A DNA stretch of 64,000 bases from an uncultured Collinsella sp. (GCA_902475785.1 CABSAN010000003.1:1-64000), one strand, 5' to 3'; positions 34,040 through 43,427 are shown, counted from the first letter of the stretch. Notes: a model not told the origin generated them from the letters alone. Program-made: numbers and translations.

Positions 34040-34507
34040 TTAAGCCTCGTCGACGACCTTGAGTCCACGGGTCTGGTCGATTTCGTTGAGGAGATTGACG
34101 CGACGCTCGTGACGGCCGCCCTCAAACTCGGCGTCGAGCCACTCGTCGACGATCATCTTGGCGAGCTCGGAGCCCACGACGCGGGCGCCAAAGGCGAGCA
34201 CGTTGGTATTGTTGTGCATGCGGGAGAGCTTGGCGCTGAAGGGCTCGGAGCACACGACGGCGCGTACGCCCTCGACCTTGTTGGCAGCCAGGCTAATCCC
34301 GACGCCGGTGCCGCAGATCAGGATGCCCAGGTCGACGTCGCCGTTGGCAACGGCCTTACCCACCTTGTAGCCGGCGATGGGGTAATCAAAGCTCTCGGAG
34401 GTGTCGGTGCCAAAGTTCACGACCTCGTAGCCGCGCTCCTTCAGGTGCTCGGAGATGATGTTCTTGAGCTCGACGGCGGCGTGGTCGTTACCGATACCGA
34501 TCTTCAT
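34040..34507 (-). CDS. rpiB: Ribose-5-phosphate isomerase B
   Basis: 155 residues of the RpiB/LacAB family. IGNDHAAVELKN at the N-terminus and the catalytic cysteine motif ILICGTGVGISLAANKV near residue 63 are clear. Interconverts ribulose-5- and ribose-5-phosphate. ATG 34507 has GAGAGGA upstream; the longer ORF lacks support. Divergent from the gene at 34779. Confidence 0.94.
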   Translation of the reverse strand: MKIGIGNDHAAVELKNIISEHLKERGYEVVNFGTDTSESFDYPIAGYKVGKAVANGDVDLGILICGTGVGISLAANKVEGVRAVVCSEPFSAKLSRMHNNTNVLAFGARVVGSELAKMIVDEWLDAEFEGGRHERRVNLLNEIDQTRGLKVVDEA

Positions 34508-34778
34508 GGATGGTTCCTCTCTGGTCTGTGCGGCGCAAATGCTAAAGGTGTTTACCGCGTTCGACTGCATGATAGCGCGACTTTTGCGTAAACGCCCGGG
34601 CGTTTTTTGGTCAAACGCTTTAGCATGCAACAAGACCGGCTTCTCGTGAATGAATGTCGTCAGTTTGCGCTTGAGCGCCGTCTGCCGGAACCATGGTTGC
34701 GGTTTTTGATGCATTGTTATCAAATAAAGGAGCTAACTTTTTTGAGAGCCCAGCCCGTTATGCAAGTAGGAGATACCT

Positions 34779-36098
34779 ATGCCTGCCGATTCCCTTCGTG
34801 ATACCGCGTTTTGCGATGTTTTGAACCGCGAGCTTGTCTGTGCGCTCGGCTGCACCGAGCCCATTGCCGTTGCCTATGCAGCGGCGCTGGCGAGCCAGAC
34901 GCTCGGTTGCGAACCCGATCATATGGATGTTGCCTGCTCGGGCAATATCATCAAGAACGTTAAGAGCGTGACCGTGCCCAACTCGGGCGGCATGCACGGT
35001 ATTGAGGCCGCGGCCGTGCTGGGCGCCGTGGGCGGTGACGCCAAGAGCGCGCTTGAGGTGCTCGAGAGCGTTGACGATAAAGACCGTGCTCGCGTGTCCG
35101 AGCTCCTCGCCGATGCCGGTTACTGCGATGTGTCGCTTGTCGAGGGTGTGCCCAACCTCTACATCAAGGTGACTGCTACAGCCGGGGGCCATACCGCGGT
35201 CGTCGAGATTACCGACCATCACACCAATGTCACGTGCCATACGCTCGACGGTATTCCGGTGTGCGGCAAGTCGGCGGGGGAGTGTGCCGCCTGCGCCGAG
35301 CGCGTCGTGGCTGAGCGTGCGGCAGATAGCGCCGACACGCCCATGTCGATTGAGTCAATCGTCGACTTTATCGAGGACGGTGACATTGAGGACGCCCGCG
35401 CTGCCGTTGAGCGTCAGATCGAACTGAACGGTGCGATTAGCGCCGAGGGCCTGGCGCACGCTTGGGGTGCCGAGGTGGGCCGCACACTGCTGGGCGCACG
35501 TGCCGATGACGTCGCCTGCCGTGCCCGTGCCCGTGCAGCCGCCGGGTCCGATGCCCGCATGAACGGCTGCGCGCTGCCGGTCGCCATTGTGTGCGGCTCG
35601 GGCAATCAGGGCATTACTTGCGCGCTGCCTGTTATGGAGTATGCCGAGTACCTGCGCTGCGACCATGAACGCCTGGTTCGTGCCGTGATGCTGTCCGATC
35701 TGATCGCCGTGCATATCAAGAGCTATATTGGTGCGCTCTCGGCGTTTTGTGGCGCTATTTGCGCTGCGTGCGGCGCCGGTGCTGCGATTACCTGGCTGTG
35801 CGGTGGCACGCACGAGCAGATTGGTGCGACGGTCTCGAACACGCTCGGTAACGTTGGCGGCATCGTGTGCGATGGCGCCAAGGCGAGTTGCGCGGCTAAG
35901 ATTTCGGCAGCCGTTGACGCTGCGATTCTGGGTCACGATATGGCCATGCAGGGCCGCGGCTTCCGCGCCGGCGAGGGCTTGATCCAGGATACGGTGGAGG
36001 AGACTATCGCCAGCATGGGCTACGTGGGCCGCGTGGGCATGAAGGATACCGACGTCGAGATCCTCAACATCATGATCGGCAAAACGCAGGTGTGCTAG
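34779..36098 (+). CDS. UPF0597/CyuA family L-cysteine desulfidase-like protein
   Basis: 439 residues. The hallmark ELVCALGCTEPIAVAYAAALA near residue 20 and the GSGNQGITCALPVMEYAEYL segment near residue 265 place it in the family of cysteine desulfidases and L-serine dehydratase alpha-like proteins; several conserved Cys (in CTEP, AFCGAICAACGAG and IVCDGAKASC) could bind a [4Fe-4S] cluster. Members break cysteine into sulfide, ammonia and pyruvate. Fits a selenium and sulfur active anaerobe. TAGGAG precedes the ATG. Confidence 0.85.
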   Translation: MPADSLRDTAFCDVLNRELVCALGCTEPIAVAYAAALASQTLGCEPDHMDVACSGNIIKNVKSVTVPNSGGMHGIEAAAVLGAVGGDAKSALEVLESVDDKDRARVSELLADAGYCDVSLVEGVPNLYIKVTATAGGHTAVVEITDHHTNVTCHTLDGIPVCGKSAGECAACAERVVAERAADSADTPMSIESIVDFIEDGDIEDARAAVERQIELNGAISAEGLAHAWGAEVGRTLLGARADDVACRARARAAAGSDARMNGCALPVAIVCGSGNQGITCALPVMEYAEYLRCDHERLVRAVMLSDLIAVHIKSYIGALSAFCGAICAACGAGAAITWLCGGTHEQIGATVSNTLGNVGGIVCDGAKASCAAKISAAVDAAILGHDMAMQGRGFRAGEGLIQDTVEETIASMGYVGRVGMKDTDVEILNIMIGKTQVC

Positions 36099-36124
36099 TT
36101 ACGCGGTTTTACCAAACCGCGTAA
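36099..36124. repeat. Perfect 11-bp hairpin directly after the desulfidase stop
   Basis: TTACGCGGTTT-TACC-AAACCGCGTAA begins one base after the TAG. No T-run follows. Confidence 0.7.
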
Positions 36125-36142
36125 CCAGTCGACGCTGCAAAC

Positions 36143-36236
36143 GCCCCTAAGCGGCAATCTGCCTTTCAATCGTCGGGCATGGCCAGAAGGCCTATGCCCT
36201 CCTCTTTCAAGGCACATTGCTCGCTTAGGGGCATTT
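36143..36236 (+). terminator. Large branched terminator structure
   Basis: Outer arms GCCCCTAAGC (36143-36152) and GCTTAGGGGC (36223-36232) are followed by ATTTTC. Further pairing (GGCAAT/ATTGC, GCCTTT/AAGGC) leads to an inner hairpin GGGCAT-GGCC-AGAA-GGCC-T-ATGCCC (36175-36199). It sits between convergent genes and probably ends plus-strand transcription. Confidence 0.7.
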
Positions 36237-36287
36237 TCGCTGACTTGTGCTCAACCTGCGGCGCCATTTTGTTTGGAGCGAGGGGTC

Positions 36288-37046
36288 CTATGACAGTTCG
36301 TCGGCTACTTGGTGTTCGTAGAAAGCTTCTACTACGGCGTTAAAGTCGCGGGCGAAGTCTTCCATGGTTCCGCGCCAGGTGGCTCGGCTGGGCTTGCCTT
36401 GGCCCACATAGGCAGTCTGAATGCCGCAGGCGGGGCTGGGGAAGTCGCGCTTGGGGTCGTTGCCTACCATGAGGACCTCGTGCGGCTCGAGCCCCATCAC
36501 CTGAAGCTGCTCTAGATAGTAGGTGGCATCGGGCTTGCAGCGGGTGGTGTTTCCCATGTGCGTGACGAGCTCAAAGGGGGCGTCGGCCAGGTCGCCCCAA
36601 CCCATGCGGCACTCGATTGCCCCCTGCGGAAAGCTGGGGTTGGTAAAGAGCGCGCAACGCAGTCCTGCATCCTGTACGGCCTGAAGCGCGGCGTGTGCGC
36701 CGGGCATGGCGTGGGCGTTGATGACATCGTCATTCTTGTACGGCAGGACTTCGCGATCGTAGTAGGTAAACGCCTCGTAGATGAGTGGGTCCGAGAGACA
36801 AATGCCGCACCGGCGCTCAACCTCTTCTTGGTAGAACTCAAGATTGGTGCGATTGTCCGTGCCGCTTCGGCGATTGGCGTTGAGGTCGACCAAGATGGTG
36901 CCGAGGCGTGCCATCGTGCCACCGTGGCTGCGGCGACCGATATCCGCGAGCATCGACGAGACATCCTTAAAATAGCGAAGGATGAACGCGTTGAGGTTGA
37001 TGCTAAGAAGCGTTTCGTCCATATCGAAAACGACTGCTTTGAGCAC
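36288..37046 (-). CDS. HAD family hydrolase (subfamily IA)
   Basis: 252 residues. Motif I FDMDETLLSIN near residue 8, a helical C1 cap (~20-100), motif II LFTNPS near 137, Lys in CKPDATYY near 172 and motif IV VGNDPKRDF near 192. A soluble phosphatase or phosphonatase-like enzyme; substrate unknown. GTG 37046 is the likely start, with AAGGTG upstream. Convergent with the desulfidase gene. Confidence 0.87.
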   Translation of the reverse strand: MLKAVVFDMDETLLSINLNAFILRYFKDVSSMLADIGRRSHGGTMARLGTILVDLNANRRSGTDNRTNLEFYQEEVERRCGICLSDPLIYEAFTYYDREVLPYKNDDVINAHAMPGAHAALQAVQDAGLRCALFTNPSFPQGAIECRMGWGDLADAPFELVTHMGNTTRCKPDATYYLEQLQVMGLEPHEVLMVGNDPKRDFPSPACGIQTAYVGQGKPSRATWRGTMEDFARDFNAVVEAFYEHQVADELS

Positions 37047-37362
37047 GCGGGCACCTTTCTCGAAAAATCGTTCCAGAATCGTTGGCTCCGGATACTTTAC
37101 CTCAAAGGCGTATGGGCAAACTGCTTATCGTCAAGTTGTGGAGGCGGCTGTCCATAAGATTACGAAAAAGTCTCCACACGAGTAAAAAATCGCAGTTCAC
37201 GCTTGAAATCGAACTCATTTCCCCGTAACCTATACGAACGTGATTGCATAAGCGTCACATTAGTATCTGTCGGCTCCCGAGTGTTCCTAAACGTTGTGTG
37301 CTTGTCGCACCCTTCTGTAGGTCCTAGCAATCGGGGCCCCGTAGTTCGAAAGGGGTCCACCT

Positions 37363-38529
37363 TTGAGTGAGATTCAGAACTCGTCCATTTTCTCTCTTGA
37401 CGATGTCAATGAGGAGGAGATGAACAACCTCATCGACGGTACGATTACCGACTTTGATGAGGGCGATCTCGTTAACGGCACTGTCGTTAAGATCGAGCAT
37501 GACGAGGTGCTCGTTGACATCGGATTCAAGTCCGAGGGCGTTATCCCGGTCCGCGAGCTGTCCATCCGCAAGGACGCTAACCCTGCAGACATCGTTGCAC
37601 TCGGTGATCCCATCGAGGCTCTGGTTCTCCAGAAGGAGGACAAGGACGGTCGTCTGGTCCTGTCCAAGAAGCGTGCCGAGTACGAGCGTGCTTGGAACCG
37701 CATCGAGGAGAAGTTCAACTCCGGCGAGAACGTCGAGGGCGAGGTTATCGAGGTTGTCAAGGGCGGCCTGATCCTCGACATCGGCCTGCGTGGCTTCCTG
37801 CCCGCCTCCCTCGTCGACCTCCGTCGTGTCAAGGACCTCACCTCCTACATGGGCACCCGCATCGAGGCCCGCGTCATCGAGATGGACCGCAACCGCAACA
37901 ACGTCGTCCTCTCCCGTCGCGTCGTGCTCGAGGAGTCCCGTAAGGCCGAGCGCTCCGAGATCCTGTCCAAGCTCAAGTCTGGCATGCGTCTCCAGGGCAC
38001 CGTTTCCTCCATCGTCGACTTCGGCGCCTTCGTCGACCTCGGCGGTATCGACGGCCTCATCCACATCTCCGAGCTCTCCTGGAACCACGTCAACCATCCT
38101 TCCGAGGTTGTCAAGGTCGGCCAGGAGGTCGAGGTCGAGGTTCTCGACGTCGATCTCAACCGCGAGCGCATCTCCCTGGGTCTCAAGCAGACCACCGAGG
38201 ATCCGTGGCGCGCACTGGTCAAGAAGTACCCCGTCGGCGCTATCGTCGAGGGCACTGTGACCAAGCTTGTCCCGTTCGGCGCTTTCGTCGACCTGGGCGA
38301 GGGCATCGAGGGCCTGGTGCACATCTCCGAGATGGCCAACAAGCACGTCGATCAGCCTTCTCAGGTCACCCACGTGGGCGACAAGGTTCAGGTCAAGGTC
38401 ATGGAGATCGACCTCGACCGTCGTCGTATCTCCCTGTCCATGAAGTCTGCTGCTGAGACTCTGGGCGTCGAGATCGAGGTTACCCCGCTGCCTTCCGAGA
38501 AGAAGGACGAGGAGACCGACGCCGAGTAA
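37363..38529 (+). CDS. rpsA: 30S ribosomal protein S1
   Basis: 388 residues with four S1 RNA-binding repeats, starting near residues 30 (GDLVNGTVVKIEHDEVLVDIG), 120, 205 (VDFGAFVDLGGIDGLIHISE) and 290 (VPFGAFVDLGEGIEGLVHISE), and a short acidic tail. Actinobacterial S1 usually has four repeats. The start is TTG 37363 with AAAGGGG upstream. The 316-bp gap before it (37047-37362) is AT-richer and presumably carries the promoter and leader; I could not assign boxes with confidence. Confidence 0.95.
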   Translation: MSEIQNSSIFSLDDVNEEEMNNLIDGTITDFDEGDLVNGTVVKIEHDEVLVDIGFKSEGVIPVRELSIRKDANPADIVALGDPIEALVLQKEDKDGRLVLSKKRAEYERAWNRIEEKFNSGENVEGEVIEVVKGGLILDIGLRGFLPASLVDLRRVKDLTSYMGTRIEARVIEMDRNRNNVVLSRRVVLEESRKAERSEILSKLKSGMRLQGTVSSIVDFGAFVDLGGIDGLIHISELSWNHVNHPSEVVKVGQEVEVEVLDVDLNRERISLGLKQTTEDPWRALVKKYPVGAIVEGTVTKLVPFGAFVDLGEGIEGLVHISEMANKHVDQPSQVTHVGDKVQVKVMEIDLDRRRISLSMKSAAETLGVEIEVTPLPSEKKDEETDAE

Positions 38530-38553
38530 ATCGGTTTGACGATCACTTGTTTT

Positions 38554-38587
38554 AAGGGATCCGTCCGCAATGGACGGGTCCCTTTTT
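38554..38587 (+). terminator. Rho-independent terminator after rpsA
   Basis: AAGGGA-T-CCGTCC / GGACGG-G-TCCCTT stem with 5-nt loop and T-run TTTTT. Confidence 0.9.
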
Positions 38588-38834
38588 GCATTTGTTGCTG
38601 AGGTGCGCGATGCCGCCCGTGTGCAATGCCGCCTAGGCTGTTCACGGGCTATTGGGTTGTTGGTGCATGAAAAATGCCGACATCCCGCCTCGGGGAGGAG
38701 GCGGGAACGCACCGAGTAGACGGAGGGGTGCGGAGCGCGGTCGCGTCTCGACTGACGACGTTGCCCATCGACGATACCATTGTACTGCATAGCGTGGTTC
38801 TTGGTTTATCGTGTCGAACGCTTGTGTTGTGCCA

Positions 38835-38861
38835 TTGCCTGTGACAACGGTGTGCTACACT
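38835..38861 (+). promoter_or_regulatory. Candidate rnpB promoter
   Basis: TTGCCT (38835-38840) and TACACT (38856-38861) with a 15-bp spacer lie 10 bp before the RNase P RNA. The rest of the gap from 38588 holds a TCCCGCCT/AGGCGGGA hairpin near 38690-38714 and no gene. Confidence 0.4.
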
Positions 38862-38870
38862 CTTGCACTG

Positions 38871-39229
38871 CTGAGTGGGCCAGACGGTCGCGCGATGTGC
38901 TGCTTGCGGCACGCGTGAGGAAAGTCCGGGCTCCAGAGGGCGGGATGCCGGCTAACGGCCGGGCGGAGTGATCCGACGGAAAGCGCCGCAGAAAAGAAGA
39001 CTCCCACCTGCGCCGCAAGGCGTAAAGGGAAAAGCTGAAACGGTGGTGTAAGAGACCACCAGCGTCGTGGCAACACGGCGGCTTGGCAAGCCCCATCCGG
39101 AGCAAGCGCGAATAGGAACGCTATGGGCCGGCCCGGTCCGCGTTCGGGTAGCGTGCGTGGAGCTGCACGGTAACGTGCAGACAAGATAAATGACCGTTCA
39201 CGACAGAACCCGGCTTACAGGCCCACTTG
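38871..39229 (+). ncRNA. rnpB: RNase P RNA component (type A)
   Basis: Conserved catalytic-core blocks appear in order: GAGGAAAGTCCGGGCTCC near 38916, GCCGGCTAACGGCCGGGCG near 38947, AAACGGTGGTGTAAGAGACC near 39038, and the 3' block ACAGAACCCGGCTTACAGG near 39203. The ends pair as P1 (GAGTGGGCC with GGCCCACTT). With the protein subunit it trims the 5' leader from tRNA precursors. A T-run TTTTTG follows at 39233. Ends are estimated from P1 pairing. Confidence 0.96.
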
Positions 39230-39314
39230 GCATTTTTGTTACCCTGACAATTCATATGGTGTTTGCCGTATTATTGAGGCTGTTTGTTGCTTTGCTTGTG
39301 TTTGAGGGGCTTTG

Positions 39315-39950
39315 TTGGACAGCTATTTTACTCTGCAATCGAATATTGAGGCTTCGGGCGAGTTTGTGGACCGCAAGAGCCGGTTTATTGCCCAGCTGGT
39401 CCATATTGAGTCCGAGGATGAGGCGAATGCCTTTATCGAGATGGTTCGCAAGCGTCATTACGACGCTCGGCATAATGTGCCCGCGTGGATTTTGGTCGAT
39501 GGACGCGAGCGCCAGAGCGATGATGGAGAGCCGAGCCGCACGAGCGGTATGCCGACGCTCGAGGTGCTGCGCGGCGCGGGGCTCAAAAATGTTTGCTGCG
39601 TGGTGACGCGCTATTTTGGCGGCACACTGCTGGGGCCCGGTGGCTTGGTACGCGCCTATACCGCGGCGACGCAGGCGGCGATGGCCGCGGCTCAAGAGGC
39701 TGGGCAGATCGTCGAGATGACAAGTGTTGTGCCCGTTGACGTGCATGTGGCCTATCCGCAGTATGAGCAGGTGCTTCGTTTGGCGCAGGATTCGGGTGCC
39801 AAGGTTTTGGATACCGATTACGCGGATGCCGTGACACTTCACTTGGTGTTTAAGGCGGGGGAGCAGGAGCCATTTTGCGCCAAGATGCGTGAGCTTATGG
39901 CGGGGCGCGAGGAGATCGAGGTCGGCGCTCCCGAATTTGCCGAGTTCTAA
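39315..39950 (+). CDS. YigZ/IMPACT family protein
   Basis: 211 residues: an UPF0029 N-terminal domain (SRFIAQLVHIESEDEANAFIEMVRKRHYDARHNV, and YFGGTLLGPGGLVRAYTAA near residue 102) and a C-terminal DUF1949 ferredoxin-like domain. Bacterial members are thought to bind nucleic acid or ribosomes; role uncertain. TTG 39315 is chosen since GAGGGG ends five bases upstream; TTG 39312 is the alternative. A long terminator follows. Confidence 0.88.
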   Translation: MDSYFTLQSNIEASGEFVDRKSRFIAQLVHIESEDEANAFIEMVRKRHYDARHNVPAWILVDGRERQSDDGEPSRTSGMPTLEVLRGAGLKNVCCVVTRYFGGTLLGPGGLVRAYTAATQAAMAAAQEAGQIVEMTSVVPVDVHVAYPQYEQVLRLAQDSGAKVLDTDYADAVTLHLVFKAGEQEPFCAKMRELMAGREEIEVGAPEFAEF

Positions 39951-39953
39951 CGG

Positions 39954-40004
39954 CGACGGCCGGCGTGCTTTTGGATGAATCCCAAGCGCGCCGGCCGTCG
40001 TTTT
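39954..40004 (+). terminator. Long rho-independent terminator
   Basis: 17-bp stem CGACGGCCGGCGTGCTT/AAGCGCGCCGGCCGTCG with one G-U pair, 13-nt loop and TTTT. Separates the convergent YigZ and C-GCAxxG genes. Confidence 0.9.
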
Positions 40005-40017
40005 CTGTTGCTGCCGT

Positions 40018-40464
40018 TTACTCGGCGAGCTGCTTTAGCACATCACAGGCGATCTCGATGGCATCGTCGATGCAACCGGGGCAGCTGCGGAGCGGACCCT
40101 TATCCGATCCGATGCCCTTGAGCGTGCCGCAGACGGTCGTCGTGTTCTTCTCGCCAAAACGCTTGGCGATTTCTCGCGACAGCTTGTAGGTCTGGCCTTT
40201 GGTCTTGGGGTTTTCCATGCCGTCGCTCATTACAAAGCCCATGATGGCCACGGCGCCCGAGATGGCGCCGCAGGTTTCGGTCATGCCGCCCATGCCGGCG
40301 CCAAAGCCCTCGGTGAGGGTAAAGGCGACCTGGGGGTCGAGCCCGACGGCGGGCGCGAGCGTGCAGGCGACGGCCTGGGCGCAGTTAAAGCCACGGGCGT
40401 GGTATTCGGCAGCCTGAGCCTGACAGGCGGTGATGTCGAGCTGGGCCGTATCGATTTGCTTCAT
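40018..40464 (-). CDS. C-GCAxxG-C-C family (putative redox-active) protein
   Basis: 148 residues. Cysteines appear in the family order: GFNCAQAVAC near residue 27, TETCGAISGAVA near 70, VCGTLKG near 119 and SCPGC near 131. Such proteins are common in anaerobes and are thought to bind a metal or iron-sulfur cluster; their reaction is unknown. ATG 40464 has AAGGAG six bases upstream. A longer start at an upstream ATG (MKLSMITRT) with GAGG is possible. Confidence 0.83.
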   Translation of the reverse strand: MKQIDTAQLDITACQAQAAEYHARGFNCAQAVACTLAPAVGLDPQVAFTLTEGFGAGMGGMTETCGAISGAVAIMGFVMSDGMENPKTKGQTYKLSREIAKRFGEKNTTTVCGTLKGIGSDKGPLRSCPGCIDDAIEIACDVLKQLAE

Positions 40465-40695
40465 CGTTGTCTCCTTGGTCACGGTGTACTCGCCTATGGT
40501 ACCCGTGACGGTGCGTGTAATCATCGAGAGCTTCATGGATGCCTCATTTTTATCTATCGAGCAAATGCCCAAGGCTTGAGATAAATGCCACGGATCAATT
40601 TGTCCCATAACCTACCTTGGGGATGGGTTGAGAGGGGTGCAGGGTAGCGGTATCGTGAACCGAATAAAAACAAAACCCAAGTAAGGGAGTTGGAT

Positions 40696-41979
40696 ATGAG
40701 CGAGCAGACCATCGGTACGACGTGTGTTCAGGGCGGGTATCGCCCGGGAGATGCGGAGCCGCGCCAGGTGCCCATCTACCAGTCCACCACGTGGAAGTAC
40801 GACACGTCCGAGCACATGGGCAAGCTGTTTGACCTGGAGGAGTCGGGCTATTTCTACAGCCGTCTGCAGAACCCCACGTGCGATTTGGTTGCCGCCAAGA
40901 TCTGCGAGATGGAGGGCGGCACCGCAGCGATGCTCACGAGCTCGGGCATGGCTGCGAACTTCCTTGCGATCTTTAACGTTGCCGGCGCCGGCGATCACGT
41001 GGTCGCAAGCTCTGCCATCTACGGCGGTACGTACAACCTGCTTGCCCATACCATGGGTCGTATGGGCTTGACCTGCACGTTCGTTGCCCCCGACTGCACC
41101 GATGAGGAGCTCGAGGCAGCCTTCCAGCCCAACACCAAGCTCGTCTTTGGCGAGACCATCGCCAATCCCGCCCTCGCCGTGCTCGATATTGAGCGCTTTG
41201 CCAAGGCCGCGCATGACCACGGCGTACCGCTGATGGTCGACAACACCTTCCCGACGCCCGTGATGTGCCGTCCCTTTGAGTGGGGCGCTGACATCGTTAC
41301 GCACTCCACCACTAAGTACATGGATGGCCATGCGGCTTACCTGGGTGGCGTGATCGTCGATCACGGCCAGTTTGACTGGATGGCCCATGCGGACAAGTTC
41401 CCGGGTCTCACCACGCCCGACGAGAGCTACCACGGCGTGACGTATGCCGAGAAGTTCGGTCGTGAGGGCGCCTTTATTACTAAGGCCACCGCGCAGCTCA
41501 TGCGCGACCTCGGCCCCATGCAGAACCCGCAGGCGGCATTCTTCCTGAACAGCTCACTCGAGAGCCTGCACGTGCGCATGCCGCGTCATTGCGAGAACGG
41601 CCTGGCGGTCGCCAAGTTCCTGCAGAGCCACCCCAAGGTGCGCTTCGTGAGCTATCCGGGCCTGGAGGGTGACAAGTACTACGACATGGCTCAGAAGTAC
41701 ATGCCCAACGGTACTTGCGGCGTCGTGAGCTTTGGCTTTAACGGTGGTCGCGCGGCGGCTGAGACCTTTATGAAGAGCCTTAAGCTCGCCCAGATCGCTA
41801 CGCACGTGGCCGATGCGCGCACCTGCTGCTTGCATCCGGCAAACGCCACCCATCGCCAGATGAACGACGAGGAACTCATCGCCTGCGGCATCTCCGCCGA
41901 CATGGTGCGCCTGTCGTGCGGCCTCGAGGACACGGCCGATCTGATTGCCGACCTTGAGCAGGCACTCGAGCAGTGCTAG
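40696..41979 (+). CDS. O-acetylhomoserine sulfhydrylase / Cys-Met metabolism PLP enzyme
   Basis: 427 residues, gamma-family PLP enzyme. TTCVQGGYRPGDAEPRQVPIY is the typical N-terminus; FYSRLQNPT and the lysine motif HSTTKYMDGHAAYLGG near residue 210 bind PLP. Length and sequence fit O-acetyl-L-homoserine sulfhydrylase/aminocarboxypropyltransferase rather than cystathionine beta-lyase, though a methionine gamma-lyase activity cannot be excluded. AAGGGAG lies six bases before ATG 40696. I found no SAM riboswitch in the short leader. Confidence 0.88.
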   Translation: MSEQTIGTTCVQGGYRPGDAEPRQVPIYQSTTWKYDTSEHMGKLFDLEESGYFYSRLQNPTCDLVAAKICEMEGGTAAMLTSSGMAANFLAIFNVAGAGDHVVASSAIYGGTYNLLAHTMGRMGLTCTFVAPDCTDEELEAAFQPNTKLVFGETIANPALAVLDIERFAKAAHDHGVPLMVDNTFPTPVMCRPFEWGADIVTHSTTKYMDGHAAYLGGVIVDHGQFDWMAHADKFPGLTTPDESYHGVTYAEKFGREGAFITKATAQLMRDLGPMQNPQAAFFLNSSLESLHVRMPRHCENGLAVAKFLQSHPKVRFVSYPGLEGDKYYDMAQKYMPNGTCGVVSFGFNGGRAAAETFMKSLKLAQIATHVADARTCCLHPANATHRQMNDEELIACGISADMVRLSCGLEDTADLIADLEQALEQC

Positions 41980-42047
41980 GCTAGCGTTCGCATAAGGCGC
42001 CGATGCTGGCAGAAAGCTTCGGCGACCTTTCGTTCCGATTCCGTAGG

Positions 42048-42096
42048 CGGGACCCCAATCGCGGCTGTTTGCAGGCGATTGGGGCCCCGTTTTTTT
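42048..42096 (+). terminator. Rho-independent terminator after the PLP enzyme
   Basis: 15-bp stem CGGGACCCCAATCGC/GCGATTGGGGCCCCG with one A-C mismatch, 12-nt loop and seven T residues. Confidence 0.9.
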
Positions 42097-42122
42097 GCGT
42101 TGGGCCACTCGAAAGGATGGAT

Positions 42123-43427
42123 ATGGACAAAACCGCAGAGCAGCTGCGCCGCGAGCACCTTGCCCTAGAGGGCGACACCCATGGCAAGAACAAATGGGCA
42201 ATTCTGTTCACCGTGCTCATCATGACGTTTATGGCGTGCCTGGATTCGACTGTCGTCACCGTGGCGCTGCCCGTGATGCAAAAGGAGCTGGGCGTGGGCC
42301 TCGATCGCATTCAGCTGGTGAGCTCGGTGTATCTGCTTGCGACATGCGTGGCTATGTTGCCGTTTGGCCGTCTGGGCGACGTGCGCGGCAAGGTGGGCGT
42401 ATTCCAGCTGGGCGTTATCGTCTTTACGGTCGGCTCGTTGCTGTGCGGCCTTTCGGCCTCGCTCGAGGTTCTTATCCTGGCGCGCATTGTTCAGGGCGTC
42501 GGTTGTGCGGCGGCCATGGCCAACAACATGGGTATCATCACCGAATCGTTTCCGGCGCGCGAGCGCGGTCGTGCCATGGGTATTCTCGCGACCTTCGTGG
42601 CCCTCGGCATGATGTGTGGCCCCGTGCTGGGTGGCATGCTAGTGGCAAGCTTTCCCTGGGAGAGCATCTTCCTCATCAACCTGCCCATTGGCGTCATCTC
42701 GTTTATCGTGGGGCTCTACACGCTGCCGCATGTTAAGCCGGAGGCCGGCGAGCGTCCCATGTCCATGATCGAGGCCGCGCGTCGCTGCTTTGCAAATTCG
42801 GCCTTCACCATCAACCTTGCCTGCATGCTCATCGTGTTCGTTGGCATTGGCGCATCCGAGTTTATTCTGCCGTTCTATTTTCAGGACGCGCATGGGTTTG
42901 GGTCTGACGTTTCGGGCCTGCTGTTTTTGGCGTTGCCGATGGTGAATGCTTTTATCGGACCGCTTTCGGGAACGGTTTCGGACCGTGTTGGCTGCGAGGG
43001 TCCTACGGCGGTTGGCCTGGGCGTGTACGTGTGCGGTCTCTTTGCGGTAAGCACGCTCGACGAGCACTCTTCCATCCTCGCGATCGTGTGCTGCGTCGCG
43101 TTTATGTCGTGCGGTACGTCGATTTTCCAAAGCCCCAATAACTCGCTGTATATGGGCTCGGCTCCGCGCGAAGCGCTCGGCTTTGCGGGCGGCCTGGGTA
43201 GCCTTGCGCGCTATGCGGGTATGGCAGTGGGCATTACGGCGGCATCACATATCCTCTATGGGCAGATGAGCGTGGCGATGGGCGAGGCCGTGACAAGTAT
43301 TGTTGCGGGTCGTCCGGATGTGTTCCTGTTTGGTTTTCGCTCGGTATTCTACGTGCTCATGGCTGTAGCGGCAGTGGGCTTTGCGCTTGCCATGGTGCGT
43401 TTGGTGAGGATACGCGTCCGCCATTAG
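42123..43427 (+). CDS. MFS transporter, DHA2/EmrB-like
   Basis: 434 residues with 12-14 predicted helices. Motif A-like GRLGDVRGKVG near residue 80, DSTVVTVALPVMQKEL in helix 1, and RIVQGVGCAAAMANNMGII with GMMCGPVLGGML (motif C-like antiporter signature) near residue 160. These features indicate a proton-driven drug or metabolite efflux pump. ATG 42123 follows GAAAGGA. No regulator is adjacent, so the substrate is unknown. Confidence 0.88.
   Translation: MDKTAEQLRREHLALEGDTHGKNKWAILFTVLIMTFMACLDSTVVTVALPVMQKELGVGLDRIQLVSSVYLLATCVAMLPFGRLGDVRGKVGVFQLGVIVFTVGSLLCGLSASLEVLILARIVQGVGCAAAMANNMGIITESFPARERGRAMGILATFVALGMMCGPVLGGMLVASFPWESIFLINLPIGVISFIVGLYTLPHVKPEAGERPMSMIEAARRCFANSAFTINLACMLIVFVGIGASEFILPFYFQDAHGFGSDVSGLLFLALPMVNAFIGPLSGTVSDRVGCEGPTAVGLGVYVCGLFAVSTLDEHSSILAIVCCVAFMSCGTSIFQSPNNSLYMGSAPREALGFAGGLGSLARYAGMAVGITAASHILYGQMSVAMGEAVTSIVAGRPDVFLFGFRSVFYVLMAVAAVGFALAMVRLVRIRVRH

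Noticed and set aside
40609..40695. Possible SAM riboswitch before the O-acetylhomoserine-type gene
   Set aside because: The gap is only ~90 nt and lacks the conserved SAM-I blocks.
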